A stretch of DNA of 10,505 nt from NCBI GenBank assembly GCA_024196135.1, contig JAMQCK010001237.1, forward strand, positions 1 to 10,505, read 5' to 3'. The notes beneath the pieces are model-generated. The model was not told the DNA's origin and did not search any database. It saw only the letters and a list, made by a program, of their open reading frames with translations. Positions 1 to 7,988 of this stretch are shown piece by piece. How positions within the stretch are numbered: the first letter of the stretch is position 1; each line of letters begins with the position of its first letter. Origin of the DNA: Pleurotus ostreatus/Saccharomyces cerevisiae fusant. Its lineage: Eukaryota > Opisthokonta. A program made the position numbers and the translations under genes.

Positions 1-114
1 GCTCGGCACGTGGGTGGGTGTGAAATTGGCAGCCCGCGTCAAGAAGACCTCTGGCAAGGGATTCGTCTTGAAAAGAACGGTCATCAGCCCCCAAAATCCC
101 GAATTCGACCCGCC
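1..114 (+). promoter_or_regulatory. 5' flank / leader of the PHD-finger gene
   Basis: This stretch lies upstream of the ATG at 115. It contains a perfect E-box hexamer, CACGTG, at 7-12, which bHLH-type factors can bind, but a single hexamer is weak evidence. No ATG lies in frame with the gene here; the reading frame stays open back to a GTG at position 10. I see no TATA-like element. Confidence 0.25.
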
Positions 115-2207
115 ATGGCCCAAGCCGCGACGATGGGCCCGCCGCTCTCGCCCAGGGAGCCCCGCCGCTCCGGACGACGTTCCCTACCCGCCGCGTCCAC
201 CAGTACCTCCAAATCGCCGGAATCTGACCACCCCTCCACACGCCCGAGCCAACCCGCAGCACGGCCCCCGCTCTCCACCCAGTCCAGCAACGGCAGAACC
301 AAGCGCCCCAAGCTCGAGGACACCGACGACAGCCTCGACGATCGCCGGTCCGCCCCAGCCGCCCCCAACGGCTCCAGCACCTCCACCAACGGCAGCAACG
401 GGAGCCGCAGCAAGCGCAAGACGAAGGATAAGGAGAAGCCACTCGACCCTCCACCCGTCGTCGCCGATGTCGCGCCCGCCGCCACCGAGGACACATCCAT
501 GGATCCCCCCGACGGAGACGACCAGGGTGTCACACGTTGTGTCTGTGGGAGCACAGGTGCGTGTTGCCCTTTTCACCCTGCTCCCTCGCTGACCCTCCTT
601 CCGTTACGCAGAGGACGACCCCGATGCCGGAGAGTTCATGGTTCAATGCGAGATATGCAACGTTTGGCAGCACGGCCTCTGCATGGGCTTTGAATCAGAA
701 GATCAACTCCACGAATCCGACTACTTTTGCGAGAAGTGTCGGCCAGACCTGCACGAGGAGACTCTTAGGTGCGTACTTGGCCGCCTCGGCATCATCCAGT
801 ACTCATGTCCACCCAGGAAGTTGAACAACAAACGCAACCGCGGGCACAACAATAACAATAACCATCATTTCGCGGCCCACAACTCTCGAACATCTCGATC
901 GCGGTCGCCCTCGCTTCTCACCAAGCAGCAGCACGCGCAGCCATCTAAGCGCCGAAATACCATGAACAGCCGCGACGCCGACTTTGACCACGACCTGGAG
1001 GCGATCATCCGGGCGTCGGCCGCCGAAGCCGCCGCCCAGGAGAATGCGCATGCGAATGAGGCGCCTGTGCATCCGGTCGAGCAGGAAGTGGAGGCGGATG
1101 TTGTGGGAAACGCTCGTAAGAAGCGGAGAAGGACGGATGACGACGCCTTGTGAGTGCCCCCATCAAGCACTAGTGCACCTTGGCTCACCTCGCCTGGCAG
1201 ACAACCGAAGAAGCGAACGAGGTCTGCGTCAACTACTTCCGACATGCCTGTCGCGCCAGCCGCCGTCGCTAGAGACGAGACACCTGTGCCGAACAAGGGC
1301 TCCCTTCCTCCCGTCCCTCCAGCGCCCAAGACGAACGGCCGCCAGAAACGAGGCGCGCGCAAGCCTGCCGTCAATCAGGAGCCTTTAATCGCCGTCGACG
1401 GGGAAGAAGGTGCGTGTGCGATATCAGCGCCAAAATCAGACACGTGACGTCATCTCTCCAGTTCCAACCCCGAGCGTCAATCAGCGTCGCAAGAAAGGAG
1501 GGCAGCATCCGAGACGACCTGGTGGACAGAACGCCTCGGCTGCAGGGGACTCGCGTCGGCAGTCAAGCACTGTTAACGGGCATGGTGGAGGCGAGGGCCG
1601 TGCCTATCGCCAATCACACGCGTTTGCCGTATCTCAGCAGCCGCTCTACACGTCCTGGGGTCTCCCGGACTACTTGGCGCACCTAGAGGAAGCACTCCCG
1701 ACGGTAGCGCCCGTCCCACTCGAGGTACGCGCCGGCGGCTCCGGTGCGGGCTCGCGTGGCGGCAGCATGGAGCGGACGATCGAGCGTGGCGTGAAGGTCA
1801 AGTGGCCGAGCAAACGCATGTCCGTCACCGACATGAACAAGCGCGTCCGGTCCCTCGTCGAATGGGTCAGCCGCGAGCAGGCGAGCGCGGCGGACCGCCA
1901 ACGCCGGCGGGAATCGCTCGAGATGGCCCTGAAGGAGGAGAGGCAGCGCAGCCAGCCGGCGACTAACGGCAATGGAGCGGAGGAGCCGATGGTGGACGGT
2001 GCTCCGACCGTGGATAGCCCGATGCAGGAGAGGACCCTGGAGGGCGCGCTGAACGCGCAGGCTGCTGCGCCGGCCGAGTCGTCCAGCTCGGATACGATGA
2101 AGCAGATGGAGGAGCTCATGGAGGAGCTTATCAAGTTCCAGGAGCGCTATGGGCCAGGGGCGAAGGCGCGTGAGCGTCGCGCGGCGGCTGCAGCAGCGGC
2201 GGCATAG
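115..2207 (+). CDS. PHD-finger chromatin protein, Cti6-like (five exons, 628 aa)
   Basis: Exons 115-556, 612-768, 817-1149, 1201-1409 and 1462-2207 give 628 residues. The start has a strong context (CGCCATGG) and is the first in-frame ATG. A PHD finger lies at about residues 141-191 with all eight zinc ligands in C4HC3 order: C142, C144, C160, C163, H168, C171, C187, C190. W166, in the VWQHG stretch, is the usual aromatic-cage position for reading methylated histone H3. The N-terminal 140 residues are a Ser/Pro/Lys-rich disordered region with basic patches (SKRKTKDKEK) that may be nuclear signals. A second block, KWPSKRMSVTDMNKRVR near residues 494-510, is known to me from fungal Cti6-type PHD proteins, subunits of the Rpd3L deacetylase. 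An acidic helix (MKQMEELMEELIKFQERYG) and a poly-Ala end close the protein. The PHD finger is certain; the Cti6 assignment is inferred. Intron 2 (769-816) is 48 nt without a stop, so its removal rests on splice signals alone. Confidence 0.85.
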
Positions 2208-3099
2208 CCGCAGTTCTGTCGCCTGTTCTCCTCCGCTTTCGTCTGCTTCTGTTGTCAGATCGCTGGCGACGATATCCCCTGCCTGCACGACGCAGTATAC
2301 AATATTGCTGTATCATTATTGCTCACCTTTTTTTCATTGACCGATTAGCTGATAGGATACCGTTTCTTCTACTCTTCTTTCTTTCTTGAAGATACATATG
2401 GCCTGCTGTTTCTACATAGTGTTAATGTACTGCTGCTGACGAGAACGAGGAAGAGGGAAGTGAATATAGGAAGCTTACGATTGATGAGAAAGTCGGGAAA
2501 GTGGCGTGCTTCACGAAACGCAGGACAACGAGGATCAAGTAGCGCTGGACGCATCGAGATAACTTGGCGTGGGCGTACGATGCCGGGATCAACTGTGTAT
2601 CCTCCTTCTTGCATGCACGCACAGAACACGTTGCCAGTGGGAGGGCGGAAGGCTGAATTCGAAAGTGCGACAAATAGGATCAAATATCTGTATGGCAATT
2701 ACCGAAGACGACACCCATACGCGCCAATAAGTCACCACTGTTCAATGGAGTCGCGCTTCTGGCCCTTTGGCCAGCCTCCTGCCCTCAATTTTCCGACCCT
2801 GTTATACCTCTCATACGGTTGACTCCAATTTTGTCGTTTTATCTTCAGTATTCCTTCCCCTGCTACCCAACCTTCTGTACCTCCGCGTTGCCGTGGCGGG
2901 CAATCAACCAGCCAACATGTCTAGATCAGTCAAGACAGTCTGCAACTCCAGAAGCCCGGCGAGGCCTGCAAGGTGATGATGACGGCGGGGCGGGGTAAAC
3001 CGCCCAGTGCGGCGTCACACACGCATCAAAGGGGCATCTCCCTCTCGCGTGCAGAACGGGCATATGCGCTGGTTCGATGGCAATGGTAAGATGAGGGCG

Positions 3100-3107
3100 T
3101 ATATATA
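3100..3107 (+). promoter_or_regulatory. TATA-like box upstream of the hemerythrin gene
   Basis: TATATATA lies 196 bp before the ATG at 3303. It is followed by a long C/T-rich leader (about 3240-3290), a common feature just upstream of or at fungal transcription starts. The spacing implies a leader of roughly 160 bases if the box is used. Confidence 0.4.
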
Positions 3108-3241
3108 CGTTCGTCGAAGGGCTGGATGGTCTTCCACTTTGCTGCGACGACGTCTCTTTTGCTGCTGATCCCACGATTCTCTCGGCCACACGTCCCGCTA
3201 CGCTCCTCGCCCGCCGTGTTGTCCTCCATCTTCGCGCGTGC

Positions 3242-3291
3242 CACTCACCTCCCTCGACCTTCCCCTTTCCCCGCCGCCCGCACTCTTCACC
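3242..3291 (+). promoter_or_regulatory. pyrimidine-rich tract before the hemerythrin start codon
   Basis: This stretch is dominated by C and T, including runs such as TTCCCCTTTCCCCGCC. CT-rich blocks commonly mark the transcription start zone of filamentous fungal genes. It ends about 12 bases before the ATG at 3303. A role in start-site choice is inferred from position and composition only. Confidence 0.35.
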
Positions 3292-3302
3292 GTAACGCCA
3301 AT

Positions 3303-4099
3303 ATGTCGAACTGGGATGTTGTATGCAGCCAATGTTCCTGAGAGCGCGTAGGTCTTGACCGCAATTTCGCAGCTGAGCGACCAGATGGAAGTCTTCCATA
3401 ACGAGCACAAGCGACACTGTACGTGAAAGCCTTTCTTTCTGCTGCTCCAACGTAGCTGACATGACCGTGCAGTCGAGCAACTATACAGGGTCAGCAAACG
3501 ACGTCTATGAACGGAAGTGAACGCATGCTTACCTCGTCCTGTAGCTCGCAGACGGCTCCTTCGTGACCATGGGCTGGTCATTACCATTATACTTGCGCAG
3601 CGCCGCCCAGTTCTCCATGCGTGCGTCCCTTGCTTCGCATCTCCGTGTGGAGGTGCTGACTGGTGTCTGCAGAGTTACAAAACCATCACGACATCGAGGA
3701 GGCGTGGTGGTTCCCCTACCTTGGCAAACGCATGCCGGAGTTCTCGCACAACGATCGGGGCGAGCACGTCCGGTCGCACGAGCTCATACACAAAGGTATG
3801 CCCGTGCAATCTGCGCGGTAGATGAGGAGTTAATGCATTTCGATGTAGGTCTGGACGACTTGAACAAGCTTGTTTCGAAATGGGCGCGAGACAACTCGTC
3901 GTATAACGGGGCGGAGATGCGCGCATGTCTGGACAGCTTCCGCGAAGGATTGATGAAGCATCTCGATGATGAGGTACGTGCTTGTACCGCCGGAGGAGGA
4001 ATAGGTGTACTGACAAGCTTGCAGGTGCGCGACTTGAAGGGAGAGAACTTGAAGAAGTACTGGAAGTTCGAGGAGTTGCGACCGCTTATGTTCCATTGA
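3303..4099 (+). CDS. hemerythrin-like HHE cation-binding domain protein (seven exons, 159 aa)
   Basis: Exons 3303-3320, 3373-3418, 3473-3489, 3545-3620, 3673-3795, 3849-3973 and 4025-4099 join to 159 residues, essentially one four-helix HHE domain. The ligand pattern suits a di-iron site: H15/H18/H21 in helix 1, HHDIEE at 57-62 (two overlapping HxxxE), HVRSHELIH at 84-92 (HxxxHxxxH), and HLDDE at 131-135 (HxxxE). The conserved ends MSNWDV and DLKGENLKKYW match a fungal hemerythrin-like subfamily. There is no signal peptide or membrane segment, so the protein is probably cytosolic. Family members bind oxygen, iron or nitric oxide; the ligand and role here are unknown. Each intron has a GT donor, an AG acceptor and usually a CTGAC-like branch point. 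Intron 3 has the weaker donor GTCAGC. A TATA-like box lies about 200 bp upstream. The gene is convergent with the PRKRIP1-like gene, 155 bp away. Confidence 0.87.
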
Positions 4100-4254
4100 T
4101 ACGACATAGCTTACTGGGATGGGACTGCGCTGGATCGTCGTCTCCTTTATTATGATCTTGACTTGGTGGCCAGTGATACACACGATGGGTTTGCCCGTGG
4201 ATAGCCAGCCCCGTATAACATAGAGTAGACCTGATAGTACAGCAGATGAGAAAG

Positions 4255-4954
4255 CTAATCGTCTTCATGAATCACCAAGTGGTTCTCTTCAACCACCCTT
4301 GGCGCTTCCGGAACCTCGTCCGCGGGAGCAGCTTCGGGCGCAGATGGTCCAGGCATGGGCTCGTTGGTAGCGTCCTCGTCGTCGCTCTCCTCCCCTGGTC
4401 GTTTAAAGACGAGCGCCTGCCCGTTGACCAACCGTCGCTTCTTGATGGGGGCGTCTGCCTTGCCTTCGCCGTCCTCGCCAGCGCCGCCCTTGTTCTTGGA
4501 GCGCTCCTTCTTCTTCTGCCGCTTCGCGCGATTCTTCGCAGTCTTCGCTTCTGCATGCTCCTCCACTGCTTTGCGCTTGCGCTCAAACTCAGCAGCTTCC
4601 GCTTCCTGTAATGAATTATGAAGTCAGCGACGGGGTTCGAGAAGGGACTGCACAGTGACGCACCTTGCGATTCTGCTCCTCCAGTAGCTTCAGACGCTCG
4701 TACTCGCGCCGCCTGCTGGCTTTGTAGACGTGGAACTCCCCACTTCCAGCCCCAGCACTCGATCCTTGCACATTCTTCATCATCTCTCGCGCTGGGCGGA
4801 TGGACTTCTCTTGCGGGGGAGGGGGAACATAGGCCGGCTTAGCAGGATCCTTCAGCAGCCGCTCGAGCTGGGCGCGCTGCTTTTCGACAGCATTAAGAGC
4901 ATGACGGTTTGCGGGAGGCGTAGGTGAGGTGGAGGTAGATAGTTCGCCGGCCAT
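4255..4954 (-). CDS. PRKRIP1: PRKRIP1 / DUF1168 family spliceosome-associated protein (two exons, 213 aa)
   Basis: Exon 1 is 4954-4664 and exon 2 is 4605-4255, joined at phase 0 over a 58-bp intron with donor GTGCGT, branch CTGAC and acceptor ACAG. The ATG at 4954 has a perfect context (ACCACCATGG). Eight more in-frame residues lie upstream but are unlikely to be used. The family signature GSSAGAGSGEFHVYK is at residues 64-78. It is followed by a very long charged helix (about 79-137: RRREYERLKLLEEQNRK, then KNRAKRQKKKERSKNK). The N-terminal block LERLLKDPAKPAYVPPP (30-46) is also typical. The acidic C-terminal tail is lineage-specific. Human PRKRIP1 is a nuclear protein found in step-II catalytic spliceosomes, where its long helix bridges U2 snRNP and the catalytic core; it was first described as a double-stranded RNA binding interactor of PKR. 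Fungi lack PKR, so the splicing role is the plausible one. It shares a 590-bp intergenic region with the first BCS1-like gene. Confidence 0.9.
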
Positions 4955-5050
4955 GGTGGTTGGTTCTGAGCAGCACACCGAGCGTCAGTGATCCCGAGGG
5001 TGGGTCGGCCACTGCCGCGACACGTGGCGCTGGCGATCTCATCACTTGTG

Positions 5051-5128
5051 ATTGGAGGCTTGCTGGTTGACCAGAACGACGACAGCATGTCTTTGCATTT
5101 CCTTTCATTTTCACGAGTGCATTGGAGG
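5051..5128 (-). promoter_or_regulatory. pair of CCAAT boxes for the PRKRIP1-like gene
   Basis: ATTGGAGG occurs twice, at 5051-5058 and 5121-5128, exactly 70 bp apart. Read on the minus strand each contains CCAAT, at distances from the ATG typical of fungal HAP-complex sites. The three shared bases beyond the pentamer could be chance. Confidence 0.35.
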
Positions 5129-5293
5129 ACGTGCTCAACGTTCAGCAGCCGGGATGGGGTAGACCCGCGTATATTTTGGCTCGCCTTCGATGTGCGTAGG
5201 CGCAAGAGCGCCGACAATTCATGCCCGAGCGTCGGGAGCGTCTGTAACACCAACCTGCGATGCTCGTGTGAGCAGGATGACACATTTTGACGA

Positions 5294-5329
5294 CGGTGAG
5301 CATTGCTTTGGAGCCGCTCGGGCTCACCG
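5294..5329. repeat. 8-bp inverted repeat in the divergent promoter
   Basis: CGGTGAGC at 5294-5301 is the exact reverse complement of GCTCACCG at 5322-5329, with a 20-base spacer. It may be a regulatory site or a small hairpin. Chance cannot be excluded for arms of this length. Confidence 0.35.
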
Positions 5330-5432
5330 CCCAACAATTCTGGAGGATCTCCGCCATCCTGTCCCGGCTTTGACTCATGGCTAATTGACTGGGCGTGACG
5401 CATCAAAACGAGGCGGTGAACCCCCGAGACGG

Positions 5433-5439
5433 TATAAAG
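5433..5439 (+). promoter_or_regulatory. TATA box of BCS1-like copy 1
   Basis: TATAAAG lies 112 bp before the ATG at 5545, followed by a C-rich leader. Sequence and position fit a TATA box; no start-site data are available. Confidence 0.5.
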
Positions 5440-5544
5440 GTAGGCGAAAATCGCCTCGCCCAGTAGCTTCACTCTCGCCCAAACCCCCACAAGAACGTGG
5501 CAAGCACACCTTTCACGGAGAATAGCGCCCGCGTCGATCGTATC

Positions 5545-7446
5545 ATGTCCGACGACGTTGTGCAGCAGGTTCTCTCTCTTCTCTCGCAGCCTACGACAAC
5601 TTCGTCAAATGGCTGCGCCCCAAATGTGACAGCTACTACTGGCGCCGCCCCGAGCCACTTACCGGTCAATATCCCAGAGGGCTGGCAAGCCACGCTCTTC
5701 CCGTTCCTCAGTCTTATTCGCTGGTTCGCTGCCCTTCCTGATTGGCTGAAGCTCCTGATTGTGGGTGGTATTGTCGAGACTTGTCGACGCACGCTTTCGA
5801 CCATTTATGAACGAGTGCTCGGCGCGTTCTTCATAACCGCCACATTCGAAGAGGACGACGATGCCTATGGTCAGTTCGGTGTTTAACCTCATCCGACATT
5901 CGTTGACGCCTTGCAGACTGGATGCTTGTGTGGCTGTCCAAACAGCCGTCATGGTCGAACGCGCGCGAGGTGCACATTACCGCACGCTCGTACGGTCGCG
6001 ACTCTGGGGACGACTACTTGATCCCAGGCGAGGATCCTAGTTCCGCGGGTGCTCTCCTTGGAAAGAGCACGCCGCTCACATACTTGCCGTCGCCGGATTC
6101 GTCCTACGTCTTCTATTACCCACCAGATGCTCCTTGGTACGCACGCCGCCGCGTCTCTGTCAAGCGTGTTCAGCGAGAGGCGCACGGGTACCGCGGCGGC
6201 TTTGACGAGCTTCTCGAGATGAGTATCCTCGCCCGTAGTCACAAAACGCTCAATCGCCTCCTCATCGACGCGAAGCGGACCTATGCTGCTGAGAGGGCGG
6301 ACAAGATTGAGATCCATGCCGCGAATCTGTGAGTAACCTTTTTGATCAGACTGCCGTACTAGTTCCTTATTCCTGCACAGGGACGGCTCTTGGCACAGGG
6401 TCGCGTATCGCCCGAAGCGTCCTCTGAATTCGATTGTGCTTGAACCGGGCATCAAGAACCTCCTTGTAGACGACGCGCGTGACTTTTTGGAGAGCCGTGA
6501 TTGGTACGCTGATCGTGGCATCCCCTTCCGTCGCGGTTACCTCCTTTACGGTGCTCCTGGTTGCGGCAAGACGTCCATGATTCATAGCATGGCCGGAGAG
6601 CTCGGTCTCGACGTTTGTGAGTGCTTCAGCCTTACTAGTATGCCCTTGGTTCCTGACTGCGTTATCATAGACATTTTGTCCCTCTCGACTGCTGGCATGG
6701 ATGACTCGAAGCTCAGCGAACTAATAAGCGAGCTGCCGACTGAGTGCATTGCGCTTATGGAGGATATCGACGCCGCTTTCACTCGGGGTATTGGCGCTCG
6801 CGGCAAGTCAGACGATGACGCCGAGGAGGAGGGCTCGAAGCCTGCAAAGGACAAGCCCGCTGAGAACAACAACGCCTCGATCTCCTCCCGCGTATCCCTC
6901 AGCGGCCTGCTCAACGCCCTCGACGGCGTCGGCGCTCAAGAAGGCCGCATCCTCTTCGCCACCACCAACCACTACGACGCGCTCGACCCCGCGCTCTGCC
7001 GCCCCGGCCGCATGGACGTGCACGTCGAGTTCAAGCTCGCGAGCAAGTACCAGGCCGGCGAGCTCTTCCGCCACTTCTACGCGCCGCGCCACAAGCGGCT
7101 GGAGGCGGAGAAGATCCTCGACTCTGGCTACGTTTCTGCGGCTGCCTCTGACGCTGGCGAGAAGAGCTCTCCGGAGCCCATCACGCACAACGGGGAGCTG
7201 CACTACCGCTCACGAATATTCCGAATTGACGCGGCGTTGGCGGATGCGCTGGCTGCGCGCTTTGCGGAGGCGATTCCTGAGAGGGAATTTTCGATGGCGA
7301 GCTTGCAGGGGTACTTGATGAAGTACAAGGTCAGCCCGCAGGATGCGGTGGACAACGTGGAGGATTGGGTGCAGGCCCAGCGTTCTGCGACGCACGGGAA
7401 GGGGGCGACGCAGGTGTTGAAGGTCGAGAGCGCAGATGATTCATGA
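5545..7446 (+). CDS. BCS1-like mitochondrial-type AAA ATPase, copy 1 (four exons, 582 aa)
   Basis: Exons 5545-5869, 5917-6328, 6381-6616 and 6671-7446 give 582 residues. The open frame reaches further 5' only from a GTG, so the ATG at 5545 is chosen; it also aligns with the start of copy 2. Order: amphipathic helix (2-15), Ser/Thr-rich linker, hydrophobic anchor (about 51-78), basic stretch (CRRTLSTIYER), BCS1_N region (about 100-250) with the WLSKQPSW motif, then the AAA domain. Walker A is GAPGCGKT (303-310, K309), Walker B ALMEDID (352-358, E355, D356), sensor-1 region ATTNH (N424), arginine-finger segment RPGRMD (435-440). A conserved block SMASLQGYLMKYK lies near the end. Yeast Bcs1 is an inner-membrane ATPase that moves folded Rieske protein across the membrane for complex III assembly. 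The single anchor followed by a basic segment fits that topology. Basidiomycetes carry many such paralogs, so the Rieske role is not assured. Intron 3 (54 nt, no stop) must be removed to restore the LDVYILSLS strand. Confidence 0.9.
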
Positions 7447-7892
7447 ACTTTTGAGGAAATGTAGCATATATCGGACACTCTAGATACCCAAAATGCATGC
7501 ATCATCTTAGACGCCGATAGTAAGTGGTGGCTCCCGGCAAACGCCGAACCCAGAACCGCTAATGACGGATGTGCACGCGTGGCATATGTTGTACTGCTAC
7601 CCTCATACACCATGGACGACATGAGCTTAGAACGTCTTCAGGTTACCCGTTACTATACGTGAGCGCCACCTTGAAACGGCTGTCGAGACGCTCCCCAAGC
7701 GCTGCGTTCTACAAACTAAAAGCCGTTCTTTCGAAGCCACAATGTCCACCGCTGGCTTCCATGGGGGACGTCTGCTGGTTCCCTCGAGCTGTGGCGAACA
7801 CACAGCATTCATGGGTAAATAGGTCGAGCTCCATAGGAATCTATCGATGGAAGAATTTCGCGGAGCTCAAAACCCTCACTCTTCGTCATCCT

Positions 7893-7908
7893 GCGCCCCT
7901 CGGGGCGC
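7893..7908. repeat. perfect GC-rich inverted repeat just upstream of the copy-2 TATA box
   Basis: GCGCCCC and GGGGCGC are exact reverse complements separated by two bases (TC). The element ends 25 bp before the TATA box at 7934. It contains a CCCCT core, the reverse of the AGGGG stress element. A two-fold symmetric site at this position is a good candidate for a dimeric activator, but this is inferred from symmetry and position. Confidence 0.45.
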
Positions 7909-7933
7909 CCACATGCATACAGCACGAGTCCCG

Positions 7934-7940
7934 TATATAA
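7934..7940 (+). promoter_or_regulatory. TATA box of BCS1-like copy 2
   Basis: TATATAA, followed by AG, lies 49-55 bp upstream of the ATG at 7989. If transcription starts 25-35 bp downstream, the leader is only about 15-30 bases long, much shorter than for copy 1. Confidence 0.6.
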
Positions 7941-7988
7941 AGACCCTTCGGTACATGCAATCTCGCGCAACACCTCCCCAGAACCAAC

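Larger units (their letters stand above)
2208..3302. other. intergenic region between the PHD-finger and hemerythrin genes
   Basis: No convincing gene is present; the open frames on either strand are short, lack family-like motifs and mostly start at non-ATG codons. The first part is the 3' flank of the PHD gene, with a T-run at 2330-2335 and a pyrimidine-rich tract at 2362-2388. The second part is the promoter of the hemerythrin gene. It holds overlapping GCGGGG hexamers at 2985-2995 that match the fungal CreA/Mig1-like SYGGRG consensus, an AGGGG stress-type element at 3030-3034, and a TATA-like box at 3100-3107. The assignment of these short motifs is tentative. Confidence 0.6.
4955..5544. 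promoter_or_regulatory. divergent promoter region of the PRKRIP1-like gene and BCS1-like copy 1
   Basis: The 590 bp between divergent start codons hold no supported gene. On the minus strand two CCAAT boxes (ATTGGAGG on the plus strand, at 5051-5058 and 5121-5128) lie about 100 and 170 bp upstream of the PRKRIP1-like ATG. Such boxes bind the HAP/NF-Y complex. A perfect 8-bp inverted repeat sits at 5294-5329. A TATA box at 5433-5439 and a C-rich leader at about 5461-5494 serve the BCS1-like gene. A GTGACGCA element, similar to bZIP sites, is at 5395-5402. Confidence 0.55.
7447..7988. other. intergenic region between the two BCS1-like genes
   Basis: About 540 bp serve as the 3' flank of copy 1 and the promoter of copy 2. 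The longest open frame here (about 120 codons on the plus strand) starts at GTG, has no recognisable motif, and runs through the promoter, so I do not call it. A short palindrome, ATGCATGCAT, is at 7493-7502. A GC-rich inverted repeat at 7893-7908 and a TATA box at 7934-7940 mark the core promoter. I see no leftover piece of a third BCS1-like copy. Confidence 0.6.

Noticed and set aside
847..870. AAC/AAT-rich run considered as a microsatellite
   Set aside because: It is an in-frame Asn/His-rich stretch of the PHD protein, imperfect and short; not a separate repeat feature.
1670..2288. Long minus-strand frames opposite the last exon of the PHD gene
   Set aside because: Composition is the complement of Ala/Arg/Glu-rich coding sequence; no start context or homology-like pattern.
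2460..2822. 120-codon plus-strand open frame in the first intergenic region
   Set aside because: Begins at GTG, low complexity, no motif; lies in sequence that reads as noncoding flank.
2926..3480. 184-codon minus-strand open frame opposite the hemerythrin promoter and first exons
   Set aside because: No recognisable domain, and it lies antisense to a gene with coherent splice sites and family motifs.
4852..5490. 212-codon minus-strand open frame across the divergent promoter and into the PRKRIP1-like exon 1
   Set aside because: It begins at GTG, overlaps the well-supported PRKRIP1-like coding exon in another frame, and has no family-like motif.
5497..5544. N-terminal extension of BCS1-like copy 1
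   Set aside because: The frame is open but starts from GTG; the ATG at 5545 aligns with the start of copy 2.
6808..7203. Long antisense frames opposite the GC-rich AAA exons of both BCS1-like genes
   Set aside because: Typical mirror frames of GC-rich codons; Arg/Val/Ala-rich with no motif.
7321..7350. GTCAGCCCGCAG in copy 1 considered as a shrunken remnant of the copy-2 intron
   Set aside because: It begins GT and ends AG, but its codons align one-for-one with the spliced copy-2 protein, so it is plain coding sequence.
7569..7940. 123-codon plus-strand open frame between the BCS1-like genes
   Set aside because: Begins at GTG, runs through the palindrome and TATA box of copy 2, and shows no resemblance to any family I know.
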